Positions 25,024 to 32,255 of a DNA stretch of 32,255 nucleotides are shown in pieces. Position 1 is the stretch's first letter; each line of letters opens with the position of its first letter. The DNA is taken from the NCBI GenBank assembly GCA_020631175.1, contig JAHDHT010000012.1:4494-36748 (forward strand), given 5' to 3'. The position numbers and the translations under genes are program-made. The notes beneath the pieces were generated by a model, which saw nothing but the letters and a program-made list of their open reading frames with translations, was not told the origin of the DNA and did not search any database. Source of the stretch: Chitinophagales bacterium. Its GTDB lineage: Bacteria; Bacteroidota; Bacteroidia; Chitinophagales; JAHDHT01.

Positions 25024-25977
25024 ATGACAAATTCTTTTTTAGCCAAAATGATGGCTTTCTTCATGATCTGCGGTGTTGTTACATTTACTTCATGTACTGA
25101 AGATGATGGTGGTGACACTCCGGTAATTGAACTTAATGTAGTTGAAACGGCACAAGACGATGCTCAATTTTCGACTTTAGTTGATGCTTTAGTAAAAGCT
25201 GATCTCGTTAATACATTAAATGACGGAACCTACACCGTTTTCGCACCAACGAATGCAGCGTTTAATCAGCTTTTTACAGATTTAGGTGTAAGTGGCTTAG
25301 ACGATTTATCGGCTGCAACTTTAACACCTATTCTATTATATCATGTTGTTGCGGGTGATGTTAGAAGTACTGACTTAACTTCTGGTTATGTTGGAACAGC
25401 AAGTACCGGACCTAATAATCAAGCTCTTAAACTTAAAGTAGAAGTAGAAAATGGTGTTACTTTAGATAATGCAGTTAATGTTACAAGTGCTGATGTAGTC
25501 GCAACAAACGGTGTGATTCATGTAATAGATGAAGTTTTATTACCGAACAATGTTGTTAATATCGCTTTACAGAACAGCAATTTTACTTCATTAGTTGCTG
25601 CATTAACAAGAGCAGATTTATCGTTTGATTTTGTAGACTTTTTAAGTGGTGACGGTCCGTTTACCGTATTTGCACCAACCAATGATGCATTTCAGGCATT
25701 GCTTGATAGTAATGATCAATGGAATTCTTTAAACGACATTGATGTAACTACGCTTGATGCTGTTTTAAAATACCATGTAATAAGTGGTACAAACTTTGAA
25801 AGTGGGGCACTTTCTGATAATCTTGTAGGTACTACTGCAGGAGGAAATGAGTTTACCATTAACACGGCGAACGGAGTAACTGTAACTGATCCAAATGGAA
25901 CTTCGAATGTAGTTTTGGCGGATGTACAAGGAACAAACGGTGTCGTTCACGTGATCGACAGAGTATTAATACCTTAA
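25024..25977 (+). CDS. Lipoprotein with two fasciclin (FAS1) domains
   Basis: 317 residues. The signal peptide ends in a lipobox (VTFTSC, Cys24), followed by an acidic tether (TEDDGGD). Two FAS1 domains follow: about 37-170 (FSTLVDALVKADLVNTL, YTVFAPTNAAFNQL, LLYHVVAGDV, NGVIHVIDEVLLP) and about 178-317 (FTSLVAALTRADL, FTVFAPTNDAFQAL, LKYHVISGT, NGVVHVIDRVLIP). FAS1 proteins are surface adhesion or matrix modules; a cell-envelope role is expected and the precise ligand unknown. It stands alone between inverted repeats and a terminator. Confidence 0.94.
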   Translation: MTNSFLAKMMAFFMICGVVTFTSCTEDDGGDTPVIELNVVETAQDDAQFSTLVDALVKADLVNTLNDGTYTVFAPTNAAFNQLFTDLGVSGLDDLSAATLTPILLYHVVAGDVRSTDLTSGYVGTASTGPNNQALKLKVEVENGVTLDNAVNVTSADVVATNGVIHVIDEVLLPNNVVNIALQNSNFTSLVAALTRADLSFDFVDFLSGDGPFTVFAPTNDAFQALLDSNDQWNSLNDIDVTTLDAVLKYHVISGTNFESGALSDNLVGTTAGGNEFTINTANGVTVTDPNGTSNVVLADVQGTNGVVHVIDRVLIP

Positions 25978-26008
25978 TTTACCTCATAATATAAAATTTT
26001 GGTTTTGG

Positions 26009-26041
26009 AGAGATGGCTTTTTTAAGTCATCTCTTTTTTTA
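26009..26041 (+). terminator. Rho-independent terminator after the fasciclin lipoprotein gene
   Basis: AGAGATGGC (26009-26017) pairs with GTCATCTCT (26026-26034, one G-U pair) and runs into a tract of seven or more T residues. It separates this gene from the convergent HXXEE-motif gene. Confidence 0.85.
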
Positions 26042-26049
26042 TTACCCTT

Positions 26050-26595
26050 TTATCGGGTAGATTTCCAAATCATATAAATCAAAAGTGGAGCTAAGAAAAA
26101 TGGAAGTGCAGTATACAAGCCGGGAAAATAGCCGCCGGATTTAATTGAAAAGATAACATGCATTATTGCATTTATTAATCCACCAAAAATGATAAAGAAA
26201 ATTGCTATTAATTGCGGGCCCTGAATTTTCAATTCCATACATGCTCCGCTAAAAGCATAAAATAAAAGAGCGATCATATTCGAAATAACAAACTGATCAG
26301 CAGGGTAGGGTTCAGCTCCAAACAAGGCCGGGAATGCTTCATTATAACCGGTTAAATATTCTTCTGCAAAATGAATTGCCTGCCATCCAACCCCCAAAAG
26401 ATAGAGTGGTAAAATAAATTTACCTTCCGGATGTTTTTTGAAAACGGTAAGTAAATAAAATATATAGGAAATTATCATTCCCGGAACAAAAGTGACAATC
26501 ATTGATAATCCTTTAGATGCAACTACGAAAACAATAATCATGGTAATCGCAAAAAAGGTTGGAACGATAAATTTCGGATGAAGGTAGTTTTTCAA
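26050..26595 (-). CDS. HXXEE-motif integral membrane protein
   Basis: 181 residues with about five hydrophobic segments. The motif HFAEEY (H-x-x-E-E) in a membrane context and a later NAIMHVIFSIKSGGYFPGLYT match the HXXEE domain family, whose function is unknown. The frame offers no ATG near the N-terminus; the likely start is the TTG at 26595, just behind AAGGA, eight bases after the stop codon of the upstream DUF255 gene. It is the last gene of a three-gene minus-strand group. Confidence 0.75.
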   Translation of the reverse strand: MKNYLHPKFIVPTFFAITMIIVFVVASKGLSMIVTFVPGMIISYIFYLLTVFKKHPEGKFILPLYLLGVGWQAIHFAEEYLTGYNEAFPALFGAEPYPADQFVISNMIALLFYAFSGACMELKIQGPQLIAIFFIIFGGLINAIMHVIFSIKSGGYFPGLYTALPFFLAPLLIYMIWKSTR

Positions 26596-26603
26596 AATCC
26601 TTT

Positions 26604-28700
26604 TTATTTATAGTTTATAAGAGGTAAGGCATCTGATACTTCTGTTACCGGAAACTTACATACTTTATTCTGACAAACATAAATGGTTGTTTGCCCATCC
26701 TGTAATTTCATTTTTAATAAATCAAGACTTCCTTCATTTTTTCCACCCAAAAAAATAGCATTGGGAATAAATTCCTTACCCAGATCTAATCGTAACTTTT
26801 TGTAATCGTTTCCAACAACTGCAATTTCATAAGGCGCAAAATTTGTCATTGTGGCAACCTGAAGCCAGTTAGAAAAAAAACGAGGTTGTCTTTTTATATC
26901 TTCAATTACATTATTCAACATTTGTTTTCCGGCATCTATATATGCTTGTTTATATAAAAGGGTTCCAAGCTTAATTAAATTTTCTGCCATAACAGAATTC
27001 CCACACGGAATAACATTGTCGTTCCAATCCTGATCGCGTACAATTAATGGATCATCTTCATCAGAAGTGAAGAAAAACCCTTTCGATTGATCATCGTAAA
27101 AGTGATCCTGAGCATATTTTACATATTCTTCTGCCTTGTATAGCCACTTTTCATCGAATGTTGCCTGATATAATTGAATAAATGCGTCTGCAACTAATGC
27201 ATAGTCTTCAATAAATGCATTTATGGTAGCCTTACCGTTCTTATATGTTCTTGTGAGTCGACTATTATCATGCGTGCATTTCTTAGATATAAATTCTGCA
27301 TTTTTTAAAGCCGCGTCCAGAAATTTTTGCTCACCGAAAGTTGTATAAGCATCAACGTATCCTTTAAGCATTAATGCATTCCATCCGGTTAAGACTTTAT
27401 CGTCAGTTCCCGGACGAATTCGTTTTTCACGTTCGGCCATTAACTTCATTTTTGAGCGTTTTATTAATGCTCTGAGTTCTTCAACAGATATAGAAAGAGA
27501 TTTTGCACTCGCTATTTCATCTAAAGGTTCAACGAAAATATTGTGTTCTTCAAAATTTCCTCTTTCAGAAACAGCATAATGTTTTACAAATGCTTTTGTA
27601 TCTTCACCTAAAAGACCTTCTACTTCTTCTAAAGACCAAACATAAAATTTACCTTCTTCTCCTTCACTATCTGCATCAAGAGAGGAATAAAAACCCCCTT
27701 CATCGTTTGTCATTTCACGTTCCACCCATTCTAAGGTTTCATAAACAACATCTTTGTATAGCTGTTTTTGTTCAAAAGTATAGGCCTTACTGTATAAGCT
27801 CACAAGCTGACCGTTATCGTATAACATTTTCTCAAAATGCGGTACAAGCCATATAGCATCCGTTGAATATCTTGCAAAACCTCCACCCAAATGATCATAA
27901 ATTCCACCCATTGCCATATTATCGAGCGTTACTAAAACCGCTTCTTTAGCTTTAGAATTATTTTTTAAATATGCATAATCCATTAAATACTCCCAATTGG
28001 TTGGCATCGGGAATTTCGGAGCGCGTGCAGATCCTCCACCTTCAAAATCAATATCTTCCGTCCACTTTTTAAATACATCATTTAAATAGTCATCACTTAC
28101 ATTTAATTCATTTTCATTAAATAGAACTACATTATTTCCTTTCAGTCCTTGTTCCAGTTTTGCAGCATCATCTAATAATTTTTCTTTGTCATTCTTCCAG
28201 GCATTAATAAAATAGTCAAGAATTTTCATCCACTGATCTTTGGGATAATATGTACCTCCGAAAACCGGTCTTCCATCCGGTAAAGCAATTGCATTTAAAG
28301 GCCAGCCTCCGCGACCGTTCGTCATATAGGCTGCCATCATGTAAATATTGTCAACATCAGGTCGTTCTTCACGATCAACTTTAATAGAAACAAAATTTTC
28401 GTTCATCAAAGAAGCTACAGTGCTATCTTCAAAAGATTCGTGTTCCATTACATGACACCAATGGCAAGCTGCATATCCCACGCTGATAATCATTAATTTA
28501 TCTTCTTCTTTAGCCTGATTTAATGCCTCTTTATCCCATGGTTGCCAATCAACCGGGTTATGCGCATGTTGCAATAAATATGGAGAGGATTCATTCACCA
28601 ATCGATTAGTGTATTCGTGTTTATTCTGATCCTGCATCCGTCCTGAACTACATCCGGTTATTAAAAAGAGAAGTAAAAATAAAAGTAATTGCTTCGGCAT
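26604..28700 (-). CDS. DUF255 (YyaL/SPATA20-type) thioredoxin-fold lipoprotein
   Basis: 698 residues, normal length for the family plus a lipoprotein signal (LLLFLITGC, Cys17). The N-terminal thioredoxin-like domain is diagnostic: RLVNESSPYLLQHAHNPVDW, then AACHWCHVMEHESFED with Cys79 and Cys82, and IKVDREERPDVDNIY. A long (alpha/alpha)-toroid region resembling N-acylglucosamine epimerases follows (GGIYDHLGGGFARYSTD, WLVPHFEKMLYDN, DADSEGEEGKFYVW, TGWNALM, VCQNKVCKFP). Biochemical function is unknown; a redox or sugar-related role is inferred. Many homologues lack a signal peptide, so the predicted envelope location is notable. 24 bases after the hydrolase-OsmC gene. Confidence 0.93.
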   Translation of the reverse strand: MPKQLLLFLLLFLITGCSSGRMQDQNKHEYTNRLVNESSPYLLQHAHNPVDWQPWDKEALNQAKEEDKLMIISVGYAACHWCHVMEHESFEDSTVASLMNENFVSIKVDREERPDVDNIYMMAAYMTNGRGGWPLNAIALPDGRPVFGGTYYPKDQWMKILDYFINAWKNDKEKLLDDAAKLEQGLKGNNVVLFNENELNVSDDYLNDVFKKWTEDIDFEGGGSARAPKFPMPTNWEYLMDYAYLKNNSKAKEAVLVTLDNMAMGGIYDHLGGGFARYSTDAIWLVPHFEKMLYDNGQLVSLYSKAYTFEQKQLYKDVVYETLEWVEREMTNDEGGFYSSLDADSEGEEGKFYVWSLEEVEGLLGEDTKAFVKHYAVSERGNFEEHNIFVEPLDEIASAKSLSISVEELRALIKRSKMKLMAEREKRIRPGTDDKVLTGWNALMLKGYVDAYTTFGEQKFLDAALKNAEFISKKCTHDNSRLTRTYKNGKATINAFIEDYALVADAFIQLYQATFDEKWLYKAEEYVKYAQDHFYDDQSKGFFFTSDEDDPLIVRDQDWNDNVIPCGNSVMAENLIKLGTLLYKQAYIDAGKQMLNNVIEDIKRQPRFFSNWLQVATMTNFAPYEIAVVGNDYKKLRLDLGKEFIPNAIFLGGKNEGSLDLLKMKLQDGQTTIYVCQNKVCKFPVTEVSDALPLINYK

Positions 28701-28724
28701 AAATGTGAAGATAAGGATAAAGGT

Positions 28725-29933
28725 TTAAGCTATTCTAGAGCTTATCAAGATCGTGTTTTGAAGCGTTTTATGCACCGGACATTTACCTGCTATTTCCATT
28801 AGTCGTAACTTTTGTTCATCACTTAAATTACCTTCAAGATTAATTAAACAATCAAAAAAATCTATTTTGGCATTTTTATCTTCACAGTTCGCGCAATCAT
28901 TAGCATAGCGTCTGCTGTAATCGATGTGAACCGTACATTCTTTCAAATCCCATTTTTTTCTTCTGGCATACATTTGCATGGTCATAACTTTACAGGAGGC
29001 AAGTGCTGAAGATAGAAGTTGATAGGGGGAAGGACCCATATCTTCACCACCTAAATCTTCAGATTCATCGGCAATGATCGAATGATCTCCGGCAATAACC
29101 TCAGTCGTATATCCATCATTTCCCAATCGTGCAGCAACTTGTTTGTCTGTCTTAATCTTTTCCGTTTTAGGTTTGTCGACATAACGGGTAAGCCATGAAG
29201 CTACCAGATCACCGACATAATGTGCATCATTTCTGGTGCTCAACATATGATCAGCTCCATCGAGAGAAACAAAACTTTTCGGGTGAAAAGCTGCTTTGTA
29301 AATTTCGGCTGCATTTTCAATTCCGACAATTGTATCCTGAGGCGAATGCATAACGAGTATTGGTTTTTTGAGCTCGTGCAAGATCCGGTACATATCTTTA
29401 CTTTTCAAATCATCAAGAAACTGTTTCTTAATGGTGAAACTTCTACCGCCGATATTCACTTTAGCCTTACCAGAATGCTCAATTTGTTCTATTTTTTCCT
29501 CTAGAAGATGAGAAACATGTTCAGGCTCTGAAGGTGCACCAATCGTTGCAACAGCTTTCACATGTTCCAGCTTTGATGCAGCGAATATTACCGCAGCACC
29601 TCCTAAAGAATGCCCAACCAATAATTCCGGCGCACGGTAATGTAATTCCAGATATTCAGAGGCTGCAATAATATCTTCCACATTAGAACTGAAATTAGTA
29701 TCAGCAAAATCCCCTTCACTTTCGCCCAGACCAGTGAAATCAAAACGCAGAACAGCAATGCCATGCTGAATCAAACACCGAGATATATATTTAGTGGCAA
29801 TTAGATTTTTACTTCCGGTAAATACATGAGCCAAAATAGCATAAGCATGCACTTCCTGATTTAACGGCACATCCAGCAAAGCTGAGAGCTGATAGCCATT
29901 TCTATTTTCAAACCGAATTTTCTTACTCTTCAT
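28725..29933 (-). CDS. Alpha/beta hydrolase-OsmC fusion protein
   Basis: 402 residues with two domains. Residues 1-250 form an alpha/beta hydrolase with nucleophile elbow GHSLGG (Ser109), probable acid Asp200 (HSPQD) and His229 (GADHM). Residues about 260-402 form an OsmC-like peroxidase domain with the two reactive-cysteine positions Cys314 (LASCKVMTM) and Cys385 (GKCPVHKTL). The fusion is a known architecture; OsmC domains reduce organic hydroperoxides, and the hydrolase may act on esterified or lipid peroxides. No signal peptide, so cytoplasmic. First gene of the group with the DUF255 lipoprotein and HXXEE protein. Confidence 0.94.
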   Translation of the reverse strand: MKSKKIRFENRNGYQLSALLDVPLNQEVHAYAILAHVFTGSKNLIATKYISRCLIQHGIAVLRFDFTGLGESEGDFADTNFSSNVEDIIAASEYLELHYRAPELLVGHSLGGAAVIFAASKLEHVKAVATIGAPSEPEHVSHLLEEKIEQIEHSGKAKVNIGGRSFTIKKQFLDDLKSKDMYRILHELKKPILVMHSPQDTIVGIENAAEIYKAAFHPKSFVSLDGADHMLSTRNDAHYVGDLVASWLTRYVDKPKTEKIKTDKQVAARLGNDGYTTEVIAGDHSIIADESEDLGGEDMGPSPYQLLSSALASCKVMTMQMYARRKKWDLKECTVHIDYSRRYANDCANCEDKNAKIDFFDCLINLEGNLSDEQKLRLMEIAGKCPVHKTLQNTILISSRIA

Positions 29934-30011
29934 TCAACGATAGATTTTGTGATTCAAAATACTTAATACTTTATAAAAAATATGTCGTTTATACGGAACT
30001 AAAATACTGAA

Positions 30012-30031
30012 TTTTCAGTAATTATTGAAAA
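30012..30031. promoter_or_regulatory. Small dyad upstream of the methyltransferase gene
   Basis: TTTTCA (30012-30017) and TGAAAA (30026-30031) form a dyad with a partly symmetric eight-base centre, ending nine bases before the ATG at 30041, in the intergenic region shared with the divergent hydrolase-OsmC gene. In AT-rich DNA this may be chance. Confidence 0.25.
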
Positions 30032-30040
30032 TACCATAAG

Positions 30041-30898
30041 ATGGAAGCACAAAATTCAATTATCCGTTTTTATGAAGAGGCTACAATAGATTATGCTTTA
30101 TGGAGCTCTTCATTTAATATGCACTTTGGCTATCTGAAGCAATGGAAAGACTTTTTCAGTCTCGAAAAAATGTTAAATCAGTTAAGTGACTGCGTATTTA
30201 ATAAGCTGCAGATTTCAGAAGAATCGCAAAGTAGTGTTTTTGATTTAGGCTGTGGTGTTGGTGCAGTGAGCCGGTATCTTGCAGCTAAATACAAAAATGT
30301 CACCTTTAAAGGATTTACGATTACTCCATGGCAAATTGCCTTTTCAGAAGAAAAAGACAATCCTGAAAATGTAGATCTTACGGTTGGAGATTTTACCAAC
30401 TTACCGGTCGAAGCAAATGTAGCAGACGGAGTGTTAAATATTGAAAGCGCTTGTTATGCTTCAGGAAAAGACAAAAGTGATTTGGTAAATGAAGTATACA
30501 GAATTCTCAAACCGGGCTCCAAATGGGTTGTTGCGGATGGTTTTTTAAAAACAAATAAGAAAATGCCTTTTTGGTTAAATTGGTTTTATAAAAAAAATAT
30601 GGAAGGATGGGCTTTAGATGAAATGGCTCAAATTAAAGACTTTTTGAAAGCATTGGAAAAAGCAGGATTTACAAATGTTGAGGCTGAAGATGTCTCTTGG
30701 AGAGTGGCACCTTCTTTTCTCCATATTCCAAAAACTGTCTTGAAGTTCTTTTGGAAAAGATTAACCGGTACAGATAAAAGTCCTTTAAACAGATCCAGAA
30801 TATTAAATGCAATTGTTCCTTTATATGGAATGGCGATGGGCTTAAGCAGATCTTACTTTAGTTATTACATAGTTACAGCACAAAAACCAAATAAATGA
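30041..30898 (+). CDS. Class I SAM-dependent methyltransferase
   Basis: 285 residues. SAM-binding motif I is VFDLGCGVGAVSRYLA (about 66-81); GFTITPWQIAFSEE, VDLTVGDFTNLPVEANVADGVLNIES and VYRILKPGSKWVVADGFL are the following core motifs. The N-terminal YALWSSSFNMHFGYL resembles the entry segment of small-molecule C- or N-methyltransferases of the tocopherol/cyclopropane-like group. The C-terminal KTVLKFFWKRL and a final hydrophobic stretch could bring it to a membrane. Substrate unknown. It precedes a small membrane protein and a symporter by 21 bases, but a functional link is uncertain. Confidence 0.9.
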   Translation: MEAQNSIIRFYEEATIDYALWSSSFNMHFGYLKQWKDFFSLEKMLNQLSDCVFNKLQISEESQSSVFDLGCGVGAVSRYLAAKYKNVTFKGFTITPWQIAFSEEKDNPENVDLTVGDFTNLPVEANVADGVLNIESACYASGKDKSDLVNEVYRILKPGSKWVVADGFLKTNKKMPFWLNWFYKKNMEGWALDEMAQIKDFLKALEKAGFTNVEAEDVSWRVAPSFLHIPKTVLKFFWKRLTGTDKSPLNRSRILNAIVPLYGMAMGLSRSYFSYYIVTAQKPNK

Positions 30899-30919
30899 CT
30901 ATTTTGAAATAAAAAAAGA

Positions 30920-31123
30920 GTGCAGATTGATCCAAAGGATATGTTAAAACTTGCAGTACCAATTATGCTTATAGCAATTGGTGCTGCATTTTTTCTTTAC
31001 TTTGATGAGAGTGATCCGGTGCCCGGTTTTTATTACTTTCCTAAACTTATATTAAAAATTATTTGGTATCAGCTCGTTTTATTATCTGCAATTAATTTAC
31101 TGGTATATAAATCAAAGTTTTAA
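30920..31123 (+). CDS. Small two-helix membrane protein paired with a symporter
   Basis: 67 residues from a GTG at 30920, or 60 from an ATG at 30941 that has AAAGG a few bases upstream; the choice is open. Two hydrophobic helices (LAVPIMLIAIGAAFFLYF and IIWYQLVLLSAINLLVY) flank a short loop. Its stop codon overlaps the symporter start in TAATG. Small membrane proteins preceding SSS transporters are known (for example the YhdT/PanF and DUF3311 arrangements), so an accessory subunit is plausible. I could not name the family. Confidence 0.7.
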   Translation: MQIDPKDMLKLAVPIMLIAIGAAFFLYFDESDPVPGFYYFPKLILKIIWYQLVLLSAINLLVYKSKF

Positions 31124-32255
31124 TGGCAATTGCGGTCTTAATTATTTATTTAGTTGGGATGCTGTTGGTTGCCTGGTTCAGTAGACAATCGTCTGGCAAA
31201 TCTGATGCTGAAAGCTATTTTTTAGCAAATAGGGCAGTAGGTTCTGTTTTTCTCATTTTTACTTTTATTGCAACAAATTTTAGCGCATTCTTTTTTTTAG
31301 GATTTGCCGGGGAAGGATATAGAATTGGTTATTCATATTATGCCATCATGGCCTTTGGAACTTCATTGGCAGCAGTATCTGTTTATGTTTTAGGTATTAA
31401 AATCTGGGAAAAAGGAAAAGTTAATCAATATCTCACAGCCCCTGAATTTGTAGAAGGTGAAAGTGGTTCTTCATTTGCGAAATGGATATTTCTGATAATA
31501 ATGGTAACATTTACTTTACCATATATGGCAATCCAGCCTATAGGCGCAGGGTATATTATCGAAACACTTACTGATAGCACTATTAGCTATTATACCGGAG
31601 CATGTATACTCACCTTTTTTATGGTACTCTACGTTTTTACGGGAGGAATGAAATCTGTTGTAATTACAGATGTTATTCAAGGCATTTTAATGTTCGTGTT
31701 AATGTTTCTTGCTGTTTTCTGTATTGCAGATGATTTAGGTGGAATGAGTTTAGCAAACATAAATGCTTATGATATAGATTATACTTTGTTTGAACCAAGC
31801 GGTCGGAATAATGCTTTAAATTGGCAAAAATGGATTAGTTTATTAATGCTTTGGTTTTTTTGTGTACCAATGTTTCCTCAGCTTTTTTCAAGGTTTTTTA
31901 TTGCTAAAGATGAAAAAGCATTTAAATTAACTTCCTTTTTATATGCACTCGTTCCCGGTATACTATTTATTTGTCCGGTTATGATTGGTGTATTTGGTCA
32001 TATTTCTTTTCCAGGCTTAATCGGGAAAGAAGCCGATCAGATTTTACCTATGATGCTTGAAAAACACGCACCGGTTTGGTTGGCTGCTACTATTATGGTT
32101 GGAGCATTGGCGGCTTTTATGTCGACAATGGATAGTCAACTATTAGCATTAAGTACTATGATTACAAGAGATGTTATAAAGCCATTACTTAATATAAAAG
32201 ATGACCTGAAAAAACAAGTTCTATATGGAAGGATAATAATAGTTGTATTGTCTTT
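31123..32255 (+). CDS. Sodium:solute symporter, 3' end beyond window
   Basis: The ATG at 31123 overlaps the preceding stop codon. The frame stays open for 377 codons to the window edge, so the gene is truncated there. SSS-family features are visible: AESYFLANRAVGSVFLIFTF in helix 1, IATNFSAFFFLGFAGEGYRIGY in the sodium-site region, a later YVFTGGMKSVVITDVIQGIL, and AAFMSTMDSQLLALSTMITRD (the conserved helix 8-9 SSxxS-like region). About nine helices are present. It is distinct from the symporter at 18168-19733. Translational coupling with the small protein is likely. Confidence 0.92.
   Translation, partial: MAIAVLIIYLVGMLLVAWFSRQSSGKSDAESYFLANRAVGSVFLIFTFIATNFSAFFFLGFAGEGYRIGYSYYAIMAFGTSLAAVSVYVLGIKIWEKGKVNQYLTAPEFVEGESGSSFAKWIFLIIMVTFTLPYMAIQPIGAGYIIETLTDSTISYYTGACILTFFMVLYVFTGGMKSVVITDVIQGILMFVLMFLAVFCIADDLGGMSLANINAYDIDYTLFEPSGRNNALNWQKWISLLMLWFFCVPMFPQLFSRFFIAKDEKAFKLTSFLYALVPGILFICPVMIGVFGHISFPGLIGKEADQILPMMLEKHAPVWLAATIMVGALAAFMSTMDSQLLALSTMITRDVIKPLLNIKDDLKKQVLYGRIIIVVLS

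Noticed and set aside
27503..27856. Plus-strand open frame of 117 residues opposite the DUF255 gene
   Set aside because: Low-complexity Leu/His-rich translation antisense to a real gene.

Overview
The window looks like a chromosome segment from a free-living, probably marine or otherwise sodium-using member of the Bacteroidota. Evidence: AT-rich DNA; two giant secreted proteins with type IX secretion (T9SS) C-terminal sorting domains; a TonB-dependent receptor with an N-terminal CarboxypepD_reg-like domain; a complete Na+-translocating NADH:quinone reductase operon; several lipoproteins; and matches to the Bacteroidota -7 promoter element TAnnTTTG ahead of two genes. No rRNA, tRNA, CRISPR, transposase or phage gene was seen. 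No gene is visibly broken, but the first and last genes run off the window edges.

Layout. (1) 1-8192: two very large, cysteine-rich, multidomain T9SS cargo proteins in tandem (the first lacks its 5' end). Each is followed by a strong intrinsic terminator, and the two share a repeat module. (2) 8407-15866: nqrABCDEF followed by apbE, the flavin transferase that attaches FMN to NqrB and NqrC. NqrC carries an unusual C-terminal extension resembling a degenerate OmpA-like domain. A terminator-like hairpin lies exactly at the nqrF/apbE boundary, inside the start of apbE. (3) 15936-17033: the housekeeping ATPase ychF.

(4) 17040-24819: a coherent catabolic locus. Reading on the minus strand it holds a TonB-dependent receptor, a GH63-type glucosylglycerate/mannosylglycerate hydrolase-like enzyme, a sodium:solute symporter and a glycerate kinase. 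An AraC-family regulator is divergent. The simplest model is uptake of a glycosyl-glycerate compatible solute across both membranes, cytoplasmic hydrolysis to hexose plus glycerate, and phosphorylation of the glycerate into lower glycolysis. The divergent intergenic region has two identical 8-bp direct repeats exactly 21 bp apart, the spacing expected of AraC-family half-sites. I regard this locus as the best candidate for a little-described system here.

(5) 25024-25977: a lipoprotein with two fasciclin domains, preceded by two inverted repeats. (6) 26050-29933: a minus-strand gene group of an alpha/beta-hydrolase-OsmC fusion, a DUF255/YyaL-type thioredoxin-fold lipoprotein and an HXXEE-motif membrane protein. 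(7) 30041-32255: a methyltransferase, a small two-helix membrane protein, and the 5' part of a second sodium:solute symporter that runs off the right edge.

Nearly all of the window is coding. The only gene-free gaps are below 300 bases and are covered by the terminator, promoter and repeat entries. All functional calls rest on reading motifs and domain order by eye; no database search was possible.
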